DNA of 54,092 bases, taken from NCBI GenBank assembly GCA_964538065.1, contig CAZIDG010000022.1:1-54092 (forward strand), given 5' to 3'. How positions within the stretch are numbered: position 1 is the first letter of the stretch; every line of letters starts with the position of its first letter. The notes under the pieces were generated by a model. The model saw nothing but the letters and a program-made list of their open reading frames with translations, made no database searches and was not told where the DNA came from. This document shows, in pieces, positions 41,872 through 49,882 of the stretch. The stretch is from G963664225 sp964538065 (GTDB lineage Bacteria; Verrucomicrobiota; Verrucomicrobiia; Limisphaerales; UBA1319). A program made the translations under genes and the position numbers.

Positions 41872-42681
41872 ATGTTAAAACGGCCGGCTGTTGCCGCTTG
41901 TATTTTTGTTTTATTGCTGGCGCTGGTTTTTCTGAACCTGCCGTCACGCGTGTCCGCACGCCTCAAAATGGCAGTGAGCGGTGTTTTTTTACCCCTGATC
42001 GGCCTCTCGCATCAGGGAGACCGCGCCCTTCATAAGGTTGCCGATACGGTTGTTCCACGCAAGACACTGGTGGAACAGGTCGAGTCTCTTTCCCGGGAAA
42101 ACCAACGTCTCCAATTGTTGGCGCGCCAGTCTGAGGAAACCCTTCTTGAGAATGCCCGTCTGCGCGCCATGCTGGGCGCCCCCAAACCCGCGGCCTGGAA
42201 ATGTCGCATGGCCCGTGTCATAGGACGCGATCCTTCGAACTGGTGGCGAACGCTTTATATCGATTTGGGATCGAAGGATGGCCTGGTGCCCAATTTAACG
42301 GTGTTCAGCCCTGAAGGTTTGGTGGGCCGCACCGCAGAAGTCAGCCCCACTCGCTCCCAGGTCATCCTCGTGGGGGATCCTGCCTGCCGGGTATCGGCCA
42401 TGATCATGGAGACCCGGGACAATACGGGTGTGATTGTGCCCAATACCGCCAATCCGAGTGACGTGGCCACGGTTAATCTCACCTTTCTTTCTCGTAATAG
42501 TGTTCTTAAACCGGGACAAACCATACTGACCAGCGGCCAGGGTGGTGTGTTTCCCAAAGGCATCGTGATCGGTAAAGTCCTTGATTCCGCCTTGGTGGAA
42601 TATGGCCTATATGCTGAGGCCCGGGTGCAATTGGCGGTAAACTTTAATGCGCTGGAGGAGGTTTGGGTTTTATTGCCATGA
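41872..42681 (+). CDS. mreC: Rod-shape-determining protein MreC
   Basis: A 269-residue protein with one N-terminal membrane helix (about residues 5-22, AVAACIFVLLLALVFLNLP), a periplasmic coiled-coil (VPRKTLVEQVESLSRENQRLQLLAR, about 58-88) and the two-barrel C-terminal domain (VIGRDPSNWWRTLYIDLG, GLVGRTAEVSPTRSQVILVGD, VLTSGQGGVFPKGIVIGKV-like TILTSGQGGVFPKGIVIG). It activates PBP2/RodA. The ATG at 41872 is preferred over an in-frame TTG at 41860. Its stop overlaps the mreD start (ATGA). Confidence 0.95.
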   Translation: MLKRPAVAACIFVLLLALVFLNLPSRVSARLKMAVSGVFLPLIGLSHQGDRALHKVADTVVPRKTLVEQVESLSRENQRLQLLARQSEETLLENARLRAMLGAPKPAAWKCRMARVIGRDPSNWWRTLYIDLGSKDGLVPNLTVFSPEGLVGRTAEVSPTRSQVILVGDPACRVSAMIMETRDNTGVIVPNTANPSDVATVNLTFLSRNSVLKPGQTILTSGQGGVFPKGIVIGKVLDSALVEYGLYAEARVQLAVNFNALEEVWVLLP

Positions 42682-43319
42682 ACTGGGTCAATCCCACAGC
42701 CCTCCTCTTTTTCTCCATGGTGGTGCTCTACCTCCAGACCGCCATCAACCTCCCCAGAGCCATTCTGGGGGCGCAGATCGATCTGATTCCATTATTCGTG
42801 GTCTATGCAGCCGTCCGTTTCGATGTGGCAACTTTTTCGCTCCTGGCGCTGGGCCTGGGTCTGGCCTCCGATTCGGTTTCAGCCAATCCATTGGGGATCA
42901 GTATCATCCCACTATGGTTGTTGGGTTTGTGTGCCTGGCGGGTGCGCGATCTCATTCTCAGGGATCAAAGCATCGCCCAGATGATTCTGGGGGGATTGAC
43001 CTGCCTGTTCGCACCTGCATGTGTGTTGCTTCTGCTTGTCACCCTTATGCGTCATCCCCAGTCGGGGATCACAAGCGGGCCCGATCCCATGACCCCCATT
43101 GAACTAAGCATGGAATCCATTGGGCCACATAATGTTGGACCTATTGTTGGATGGGGGACACTTTGGCAGTTCACGGTTATGACCGTGGCGGGCGCGGTGA
43201 GCGCCCCTGTCGTCTTTCGACTTTTTGATGCTCTGGGGCATCGGCTGAATTATGCAGTGGTTGCTGAAAGTACATTTCGGCATGACCGTGAGATAGTGCG
43301 AGGACGCACACGGCGTTGA
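42678..43319 (+). CDS. mreD: Rod-shape-determining protein MreD
   Basis: A 213-residue integral membrane protein with about five or six hydrophobic helices (NPTALLFFSMVVLYLQTAIN, QIDLIPLFVVYAAVRFDVATF, FSLLALGLGLASDSVSANP, IPLWLLGLCAWRV, LTCLFAPACVLLLLVTLM). It matches MreD by size, topology and position between mreC and mrdA. The start ATG at 42678 overlaps the mreC stop by four bases, implying translational coupling. The C-terminal 30 residues are longer and more charged than typical. Partner of MreC in the elongasome. Confidence 0.88.
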   Translation: MNWVNPTALLFFSMVVLYLQTAINLPRAILGAQIDLIPLFVVYAAVRFDVATFSLLALGLGLASDSVSANPLGISIIPLWLLGLCAWRVRDLILRDQSIAQMILGGLTCLFAPACVLLLLVTLMRHPQSGITSGPDPMTPIELSMESIGPHNVGPIVGWGTLWQFTVMTVAGAVSAPVVFRLFDALGHRLNYAVVAESTFRHDREIVRGRTRR

Positions 43320-43322
43320 ACC

Positions 43323-45272
43323 ATGTTGATTTTTGACCAACTCAAGCGAAACGACCGTCCCTTGTGGATGTTGTCGGTGCTGGCGCTTTGTGCCATGGCG
43401 TTATTGTTGAGTGGTTTGTGGTATCTGCAGATCATGGCCTCCAAACATTACGTGGAGACCCAGAAAAGCCAGGCGTTTCGCCGGGTGCGGTATCCTGCCT
43501 TGCGTGGATCGATCCTGGACCGGAACGGGCAGGCCCTGGCGGAGAACCGGCCCAGCCATAATATCAATTTATACCTCGAGGAATTATCCCCTCAATTTCA
43601 GGAGGTCTATGCCCGGTTGCGCGGCAAGCAGAAGCTCAGCCGGGAGCAGATCGACTCGCTGATTTGGAAGTCCCGTTACATTGTGGTCAGCAATGTGGTG
43701 TTTCAAGTGGGGCAATTACTGCAAGAACCGCTCCTGTTGAACGAGGAACGTTTTATCGAGCACTATGCCAACCGCCTGGTTTTGCCACTGCCCATTCTGG
43801 AGGATTTGACTCCCCGCCAGATGGCCCTTTTTCAGGAAACACCGAATAAGATCCCAGGGCTTGGGCTGGATATTCAACCCTTGCGCACGTACACGAATGG
43901 AGCCGTGGCATCGCACCTCCTGGGGCATCTTCAACGGGTGGAGAAGTTTGCCAGCGACGACGATACGGAAATGGATTCGGTCTTTTGCCTGCCTGGGCTC
44001 CCCGATTATGAGGGACGGGTTGGGGTCGAGGCGGCCTATGATGAGGAGTTGAGTGGCAAGGCGGGCATCAAATCGGTGCTCATCAACCACAAGGGGTATC
44101 GGCAGGCGGAGACGATTCTCTCGCCGGCCATTCCGGGCAATAACGTGGTGTTGACCATCGATGTAAGGATCCAAAAGGCGGCCGAGCAGGCCTTGCGAAC
44201 CATCACCAGCACGCAGAAAGGGGCGGCGGTGGTCATGGATCCTCGGACGGGGGATATTATCGCGCTGGCGTCTTCGCCATGGTTCGATCCCAATCAATTC
44301 ATCCCTCGCATGACCAGTGCGAACTGGAAGCAATTGAGCGATCCGGAACTCAAGCCGATGCTCAATCGGGCGACATTTGCCGCCTACACGCCCGGATCCA
44401 TATTCAAGATCATCGTGGGGTTGGCCTGCCTTGAACTGGGGGATGTGGATCCCAAGGCCATGTACCACAGCAAGGGTTACTTTCAACTCGGACGCAAATC
44501 CTTCGGGGATACGGCCCCCGCGGGGGACTATGATTTCAAGCGGGCCTTCAAGCTCTCCAGCAATTCCTACTTCATTGAATATGGGTTGAAGACGGGACTT
44601 CCTGCGATCATGGACATGGGGCATCGATTCTTCCTGGGGAAGTCCACCCAATTACCCCTGCGGCAGGAGGTTAGCGGCTTTTTCCCAACCTCGGATTGGG
44701 TTCGGAAACGGACAGAGCAGGGCGAGCCGGTCACTCCGGGCGATCTGGCCAATCTGAGCATTGGCCAGGGGTACATCACGGTTACTCCGGTCCAGATGGC
44801 GGTCATGGTGGCAGCGGTGGCGAATGGGGGCAAGGTGCTCTGGCCGCGCATCATTGATCGGATCGAGCCTCGGGTGAACGATGGGGTGACGCCTGTGAAG
44901 CGCTTTGTGGCAGGCCGGGTTCGTGGGGATCTGGGCGTGCATGCTCACACCCTTCAACTTGTGCGCGAATCCATGCTGGCCGATGTCGAGGACAGTGACG
45001 GCACCGGACGCCACGCGGCAGTGCCGGGCTTAAGGATTTGCGGCAAGACTGGAACGGCTCAAGTGACCCATGGATCGAGGGTGGTTCGCAAGGACACGTG
45101 GTTTGTTTCCTACGCGCCCTATGAATCCCCGCGATATGTGGTGGTGGTGGTGGCGGAAGGCGGGGGGAGCGGCGGCGGAACATGCGCCCCGGTGGCGCAG
45201 AAGATTTACCAGGCGATCAAGAAAGTGGAGGACCAGAACGCCGTTCAGGGCGGCTTGGCCATAAACAACTGA
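43323..45272 (+). CDS. mrdA: Penicillin-binding protein 2 (elongasome transpeptidase)
   Basis: A 649-residue class B PBP that crosslinks peptidoglycan during side-wall growth. It has one N-terminal membrane helix (LSVLALCAMALLLSGLWYLQ, about 17-36), the pedestal domain (RRVRYPALRGSILDRNGQALAENRPS, the 'RG.I.DRNG..LA' motif) and a transpeptidase domain with S359-x-x-K362 (GSIFK), S412-S413-N414 and K575-T576-G577 in CGKTGTAQV. All catalytic motifs are present, so it should be active. It starts four bases after mreD and its stop overlaps the rodA start by one base (TGATG). Confidence 0.97.
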   Translation: MLIFDQLKRNDRPLWMLSVLALCAMALLLSGLWYLQIMASKHYVETQKSQAFRRVRYPALRGSILDRNGQALAENRPSHNINLYLEELSPQFQEVYARLRGKQKLSREQIDSLIWKSRYIVVSNVVFQVGQLLQEPLLLNEERFIEHYANRLVLPLPILEDLTPRQMALFQETPNKIPGLGLDIQPLRTYTNGAVASHLLGHLQRVEKFASDDDTEMDSVFCLPGLPDYEGRVGVEAAYDEELSGKAGIKSVLINHKGYRQAETILSPAIPGNNVVLTIDVRIQKAAEQALRTITSTQKGAAVVMDPRTGDIIALASSPWFDPNQFIPRMTSANWKQLSDPELKPMLNRATFAAYTPGSIFKIIVGLACLELGDVDPKAMYHSKGYFQLGRKSFGDTAPAGDYDFKRAFKLSSNSYFIEYGLKTGLPAIMDMGHRFFLGKSTQLPLRQEVSGFFPTSDWVRKRTEQGEPVTPGDLANLSIGQGYITVTPVQMAVMVAAVANGGKVLWPRIIDRIEPRVNDGVTPVKRFVAGRVRGDLGVHAHTLQLVRESMLADVEDSDGTGRHAAVPGLRICGKTGTAQVTHGSRVVRKDTWFVSYAPYESPRYVVVVVAEGGGSGGGTCAPVAQKIYQAIKKVEDQNAVQGGLAINN

Positions 45273-46480
45273 TGTTTGAAGCATCGCTAAGAGAACGGGA
45301 ATCACGGCTGGACTGGGCGCTGATAGGCGCGCTGGTGGGGCTGATGATTGTGAGCGTGGCGTTTATCTACAGCGCCACCAGCGTGCGGGAGTCCTTTTCT
45401 TCGGTGCCCTGGTATAAGCAGCTTTCGTTTCAGCAGGTGGTCTGGTTTGGCGTGGGGGGATTTGCCGCTGCGGTGTTTTGTGTGCTCGATTACCGGACCT
45501 GGGCGCGCTGGTCGATGGTCTTCTATTGGATCATGATCCTGTTGCTGATCGCTGTGTTGATTCCAGGGATTGGCTCCTTCAAATGGGGCGCACGGCGTTG
45601 GATTAACCTGGGGTTGTTCCAGTTTCAGCCTTCTGAATTTGCCAAGCTGGCCTTCATTTTTGCCATGGCCCATTTTCTCAGCAGACCCGTCGATGAATTA
45701 CGCCAATCCTCGGTGTTCTGGAAGGGCATCGGTCTGACACTGCTGCCTTTCGGACTGATACTGCGGGAGCCCGATTTGGGGTCGGCCCTGGTGCTCATGC
45801 CCATTGGTCTGGTGATGATGTGCGTGGCCGGGGTGCCCCTGCGGTATATCCGGCGCCTGGTGGGCGGTGCGGCTTTGATGATCATACTGATACTGGTGGA
45901 CATCCTGTATGCGCCGCCCGGCTGGCAGATCAAGCTGGAGAATTACCAGCGGCGGCGATTGCTGGTCTATTTTGGCCAGGATTATGCGCTGCCCAATGCG
46001 TCTCCTGAGGAGAAGCGACTGGCGCGGGTTCAGCAATTCAACGATTCGTACAACGTGCGCCAGGCCCTGATATCGGTTGGGTCAGGTGGATTGCTGGGCA
46101 AGGGGTGGTGTCAGGGCGACCAAATCCGGCTGGGTTTTCTGCCACGGGGTGTGGCGCACAACGATTTCATCTTTTCGGTGATTGCCGAGGAGAGGGGTTT
46201 TATAGGCAGTGTGGCTGTCATTGGACTCTACATTGTGGTTCTGTTTGCCGGTCTACGAACCGCCGGCCAGGCACGCGATCGCCTGGGTTCCCTGTTGGCT
46301 GTGGGAGTTGTCACACTGTTCCTCAGCCACGTCTTTATCAACATTGGAATGAATATTCGCATTATGCCGGTAACCGGCATACCACTGCCGCTGCTCAGTT
46401 ATGGCGGATCTTCAGTGCTATGCTCGCTGATCGCTGCCGGAATTCTGCAAAACGTGTACTATTATCGTAAGGTCTATTAA
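45272..46480 (+). CDS. rodA: Peptidoglycan glycosyltransferase RodA
   Basis: A 402-residue SEDS-family membrane protein with about ten helices, polymerising glycan strands with PBP2. The ATG at 45272 (MFEASLRERESRLDWALIGALVGL) overlaps the mrdA stop by one base; a longer frame to 45182 inside mrdA is rejected. SEDS features: GIGSFKWGARRWINLGLFQFQPSEFAKLAFI, LREPDLGSALVLMPIGLVMM, SVGSGGLLGKGWCQGDQIRLGFLPRGVAHNDFIFSVIAEERGFIG and GMNIRIMPVTGIPLPLLSYGGSSVL. The catalytic-site Asp is in LREPDLGSA. Partner of the mrdA product. Confidence 0.97.
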   Translation: MFEASLRERESRLDWALIGALVGLMIVSVAFIYSATSVRESFSSVPWYKQLSFQQVVWFGVGGFAAAVFCVLDYRTWARWSMVFYWIMILLLIAVLIPGIGSFKWGARRWINLGLFQFQPSEFAKLAFIFAMAHFLSRPVDELRQSSVFWKGIGLTLLPFGLILREPDLGSALVLMPIGLVMMCVAGVPLRYIRRLVGGAALMIILILVDILYAPPGWQIKLENYQRRRLLVYFGQDYALPNASPEEKRLARVQQFNDSYNVRQALISVGSGGLLGKGWCQGDQIRLGFLPRGVAHNDFIFSVIAEERGFIGSVAVIGLYIVVLFAGLRTAGQARDRLGSLLAVGVVTLFLSHVFINIGMNIRIMPVTGIPLPLLSYGGSSVLCSLIAAGILQNVYYYRKVY

Positions 46481-46481
46481 T

Positions 46482-48443
46482 ATGAGTGATCGAACTTTTT
46501 CCAAACGCCGGCGCAACATTATGCGCTTTCGTCCGGCCGGAGGACTGAATCCCAACCCACCCCGCGAGGAACGTGCGGCCACGGAGGCCCGTGCCGAGGT
46601 GCTGGCTGGCCAGGGTGCCGACGAAACGGTCTTTGACCGGAGCCGTCATGCCAAAGAGATTGAACGCGCTGAAAACATTGCGGCGGGTCTCCCGCCTGAA
46701 GCACCTGTGCCTTCTTCCCAGCCGGCCAGGGAAGAACCACGCCCCGCACGGGAGACTCCCCGTGTGCGTCCGTCAGAACAGGAATACGAGCCCGTGCCCC
46801 TGGCCGATGCCGCGCCGCAGAGCTTTGTCGATTCCCTGCGTGCCGCAGCCACCAAGGTGATTCAAAAGGTGACGCGGCTGATTCGGCCCCAGGCCAAAAT
46901 CCATAAGGAGATCGTGGTCAATACCGAGTCGCTCGAGACCCGCGTGGCCGTGGTCGAAGACGGCCGGCTTGAGGAGTTTACGATCGAGCGTCCTTCCGAG
47001 GAGCGGTTGGTGGGCAGCATCTACAAAGGCAAGGTGAAGAACCTCGAGGATGGTCTCAAGGCGGCTTTTGTGGACATCGGTTTCGAGAAGAACGCCTTTC
47101 TGCATTACTGGGATATTGTGCCGAGCAATTTTGACAGCACTGTGGAAATTGTTGAGCGCGAAGGCAAGAGGCGTGAAAAACCCCGCATCACCCAGCGGGA
47201 TATTCCCCGTCTTTACCCTCCCGGCAGCGAGATTGTCGTCCAGGTGACCAAGGGGCCCATCGGCACCAAGGGTCCGCGTGTCACGACGAACCTGGCCCTT
47301 CCCGGACGGTATCTGGTGCTTTTGCCCAATTCGGATCAGTCGGGCATCTCGCGGAAAATTGAGAATCACGAGGAACGTCAGCGTTTGAAAAAGATCCTGC
47401 GCAAGCTGAACATTCCCGAAGGCATGGGGGTGATCATTCGTACCGCGGGAGAAGACCAGCGTGAGCGTTATTTTGTGCGCGATCTGGCGCTTTTGCTCGA
47501 GGAATGGAAGACCATTCAGGAGAAGATCAACAGCAAACAGTTGCCGATGTGTGTCTTCCAGGAACCCGACCTGATTGAACGCACGGTGCGGGATTTCCTG
47601 ACTGAAGATGTCGAACGGATCGTGGTTGACTCGCAGATTGAGTACGACCGGATGCGCACCCTCATCAACCGCATCTCCCGCCAGTCGGCCTACAAGCTCA
47701 AGTATTACAACGAATCACAGCCGATCTTTGATCGACTGAATGTGACGCCGCAATTGGAGAGCGCCTTTTCGCGACAGGTCCATCTCCGGAGCGGGGGCTA
47801 TATTGTCATTGATGAGACGGAGGCCCTGGTGGCCATTGATGTGAACACGGGCAGCCACAAGGGTGGACGCGACCAGGAATCCACCATTCTGCGGGTGAAC
47901 ATTGAAGCGGCGGAAGAAATCACCCGGCAACTTCGCCTGCGCAACATTGGCGGCTTGATCGTGCTCGACTTCATCGACATGAAATCGCGGCGTGACCAGC
48001 AAAGCGTGCTGCAGAAGGTCCGTGACGGGCTCAAGCGCGACAAGGCCAAGACCCACATTTTGCCCATTTCGCAGCTGGGCCTGATGGAAATGACCCGCCA
48101 GCGTCACTCCGAAAGCGTGCGGTCCTCGGTCTATGACGATTGTCCGTATTGCAAGGGGCGTGCCAAGGTCAAGAGCACGTTGACCATGAGCGTGGAGATC
48201 CAGCGCAAGCTGATGGAAATCCTCCGCAAACGGGAGCGCGACGAGTCGGATTTCCAACTGCGCATCCAGGTTCATCCTTCTGTGCTGGAACGGTTGCGCA
48301 CGGAAGACGAAAAACTCTTTATCGAGTTGGAGAAGAAGTACTATGGTCGTCTGTCCTTCAGGCCGGAACCCGGGTTCCACGTCGAACAGTTCAAGATCAT
48401 CAACGCGGTGACCAACGAGGAAGTCGTGGTCGTCGGATTCTAG
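46482..48443 (+). CDS. rng: Ribonuclease E/G family protein with long N-terminal extension
   Basis: A 653-residue endoribonuclease of the RNase G/E family. The usual start (HKEIVVNTESLETRVAVVED) begins only at about residue 141; before it is an extra region rich in Arg, Glu, Pro and Ala, ending in an amphipathic basic helix at about 113-135. Then come the S1 domain (174-275, GSIYKGKVKNLEDGLKAAFV), metal-site Asp453 (VAIDVNTGS) and Asp496 (LIVLDFID), and the zinc-link CPYC (C554, C557) in DCPYCKGRAKV. The role is rRNA/mRNA processing. It starts one base after rodA, so it belongs to the rod operon, as cafA/rng often does. Terminator follows. Confidence 0.93.
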   Translation: MSDRTFSKRRRNIMRFRPAGGLNPNPPREERAATEARAEVLAGQGADETVFDRSRHAKEIERAENIAAGLPPEAPVPSSQPAREEPRPARETPRVRPSEQEYEPVPLADAAPQSFVDSLRAAATKVIQKVTRLIRPQAKIHKEIVVNTESLETRVAVVEDGRLEEFTIERPSEERLVGSIYKGKVKNLEDGLKAAFVDIGFEKNAFLHYWDIVPSNFDSTVEIVEREGKRREKPRITQRDIPRLYPPGSEIVVQVTKGPIGTKGPRVTTNLALPGRYLVLLPNSDQSGISRKIENHEERQRLKKILRKLNIPEGMGVIIRTAGEDQRERYFVRDLALLLEEWKTIQEKINSKQLPMCVFQEPDLIERTVRDFLTEDVERIVVDSQIEYDRMRTLINRISRQSAYKLKYYNESQPIFDRLNVTPQLESAFSRQVHLRSGGYIVIDETEALVAIDVNTGSHKGGRDQESTILRVNIEAAEEITRQLRLRNIGGLIVLDFIDMKSRRDQQSVLQKVRDGLKRDKAKTHILPISQLGLMEMTRQRHSESVRSSVYDDCPYCKGRAKVKSTLTMSVEIQRKLMEILRKRERDESDFQLRIQVHPSVLERLRTEDEKLFIELEKKYYGRLSFRPEPGFHVEQFKIINAVTNEEVVVVGF

Positions 48444-48464
48444 TCCATTCCAATTACAGGCAGG

Positions 48465-48491
48465 AAGGCCGGGGTCATTCCCGGCCTTTTT
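48465..48491 (+). terminator. Terminator of the mre-rod-rng operon
   Basis: A perfect 9-bp stem (48465-48473 with 48480-48488; AAGGCCGGG/CCCGGCCTT), a 6-nt loop and a T-run 48487-48491 followed by GCTTT. It lies 22 bp after the rng stop codon. This is the classical intrinsic terminator form, so the operon probably ends here. Confidence 0.9.
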
Positions 48492-48523
48492 GCTTTGGCA
48501 AGCATGTGACTGGGGGGGGATGG

Positions 48524-49105
48524 TCAGGCGCCCTTGACCCAGCGGAGAGTGGCTTCGGCAACGCGACGACCCAAGGACTCGCCTGTGAGCTTGTCGGCTT
48601 CGTTGGGGGCCACTTCGGGCGGTTCGGTCATGGCTTGTCCCATGGCGCCGACATAGCTGCTCAAGCGGTTGATACCCTTGTCATTGGTCAACGGTGTCTC
48701 CCCCATGCCGACCCAGATCATTCCATGTTGCATGCCCAGGATGAAACAGTATTCCAGGGTGTTGAGCTTATCACCGCTGGGGCCACCAGAAACGGTGAAT
48801 GCCGCGCCCACCTTGTTGACCCACTTGCGCTGGAACCATTTTTCGCCGGTGGCATCCGCAAAGCACTTAAACTGGCCAGCGGGTCCGCCCATATACGTGG
48901 GGGTGCCGAATATGATGGCATCGGAGGCATCGAGTTGTGCCATGATGGCATCGTTTTTGTAACGGCCGTTTTGGATGTCCTCACCTTTGATGGCCAGGAG
49001 GTGCACGTTCGTCCCCGTTACCGAGTGGGCCCCCTTGAAGACGGCTTCGGCCATCTTGGTGGTATGTCCACTGCCTGAGAAATATATGATGGTTATGGTT
49101 GCCAT
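48524..49105 (-). CDS. Flavodoxin-like NAD(P)H-dependent oxidoreductase (WrbA-like)
   Basis: A 193-residue flavodoxin-fold FMN protein. The FMN phosphate loop is YFSGSGHTTKMAEAV (about 8-22), and further FMN contacts are FGTPTYMGGPAGQFKCFAD (about 75-93) and the C-terminal TVSGGPSGDK. It resembles the NADPH:quinone oxidoreductase/WrbA group or NAD(P)H-dependent FMN reductases, and its size matches. It probably reduces quinones or flavins in the cytoplasm, in redox stress defence; that is family knowledge. A good promoter and an operator-like repeat lie just upstream. It converges with the rod operon terminator. Confidence 0.88.
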   Translation of the reverse strand: MATITIIYFSGSGHTTKMAEAVFKGAHSVTGTNVHLLAIKGEDIQNGRYKNDAIMAQLDASDAIIFGTPTYMGGPAGQFKCFADATGEKWFQRKWVNKVGAAFTVSGGPSGDKLNTLEYCFILGMQHGMIWVGMGETPLTNDKGINRLSSYVGAMGQAMTEPPEVAPNEADKLTGESLGRRVAEATLRWVKGA

Positions 49106-49126
49106 GGTTAAACGTAAACGTTAACC
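49106..49126 (-). promoter_or_regulatory. Operator-like repeat at the start of the flavodoxin-like gene
   Basis: GGTTAA (49106-49111) and TTAACC (49121-49126) are perfect inverted half-sites separated by nine bases, and AAACGT occurs twice in tandem inside (49110-49115 and 49116-49121). The element sits between the promoter -10 and the start codon at 49105, where a bound repressor would block transcription. Confidence 0.5.
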
Positions 49127-49130
49127 GCTC

Positions 49131-49159
49131 ACTATAGCTCCACTGAAGGCGTTACGCAA
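49131..49159 (-). promoter_or_regulatory. Sigma-70-like promoter of the flavodoxin-like gene
   Basis: On the minus strand, TTGCGT (49154-49159) and TATAGT (49131-49136) are spaced exactly 17 bp apart and lie 25 bp before the start codon (ATG at 49105), leaving a leader of roughly 20 bases that holds the operator-like repeat. TATAGT is a near-consensus -10. Confidence 0.5.
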
Positions 49160-49211
49160 ACGGAGGGCGATCCTCTTGAACGCCAAGACACGCTTGAGGG
49201 ACAGTCGAATA

Positions 49212-49865
49212 CTATCGCGATGGGCGGGCCTGACGAGCGGCGGCGGCAAAGGCAGCGGCCAGCCGGGTCAACTCAGGCCAGTTGTTCTCTTTCAAGATTT
49301 GGGCGCTCACCAGCGAGGAGCCCGCTCCAATGGCCGCGCAGCCAGCTCGGAGGAAATCGGCCAGATTATTCAGATCCACCCCTCCCGTGGGGACGAGTTT
49401 CAAGTGGGGCAGGGGGGCGAGGATGCCCTTGATGTATTTGATGCCCAAGCCATCCGCCGGGAAGATCTTCACCAGATCTGCCCCGGCTTCATGGGCCAAT
49501 TGGGCCTCGGTGGGTGTGTAAGCTCCCAGGATGATGGGGCGACCTGCCTTGTGTGCCAGGGGAACCAACTCGGGCCGCAGGATGGGGCTGACGATAAATT
49601 CGGCTCCAGCCTCGATGGCGGCTGCACAGGTTTTGGCCTCCAGCACGCTCCCCACACCGATGAGCGCGCGCTGGCCAAAATGGCGCACGGCCTCGCGGAT
49701 GGCAGGGATGGCGTTGGGGGTCGTCATGGTGATTTCAACGGCGAGCACACCACCGGCCACGAGTGCCTCACTCAAAGGGATGACCTGTTCCTGAGACTGC
49801 GCACGCACCACGGCAATCACGCCGGGATTACACAACACAGAAAGGATTTCAGCGTGATTGCGCAT
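49212..49865 (-). CDS. eda: 2-keto-3-deoxy-6-phosphogluconate (KDPG/KHG) aldolase
   Basis: A 217-residue class I aldolase, the last enzyme of the Entner-Doudoroff route, splitting KDPG to pyruvate and glyceraldehyde 3-phosphate. It has E44 in the catalytic VEITMTTP, the Schiff-base Lys133 in DLVKIFPADGLG, phosphate-binding TGGV (160-163) and GVGSVLEAKTCAAAIEAG. The length matches the family. It follows the AMP-ligase gene by 17 bp and so is likely cotranscribed. A KHG or related keto-acid aldolase is also possible. No 6-phosphogluconate dehydratase is nearby. Confidence 0.9.
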   Translation of the reverse strand: MRNHAEILSVLCNPGVIAVVRAQSQEQVIPLSEALVAGGVLAVEITMTTPNAIPAIREAVRHFGQRALIGVGSVLEAKTCAAAIEAGAEFIVSPILRPELVPLAHKAGRPIILGAYTPTEAQLAHEAGADLVKIFPADGLGIKYIKGILAPLPHLKLVPTGGVDLNNLADFLRAGCAAIGAGSSLVSAQILKENNWPELTRLAAAFAAAARQARPSR

Positions 49866-49882
49866 GGTCTTGGGCGGCAGGA

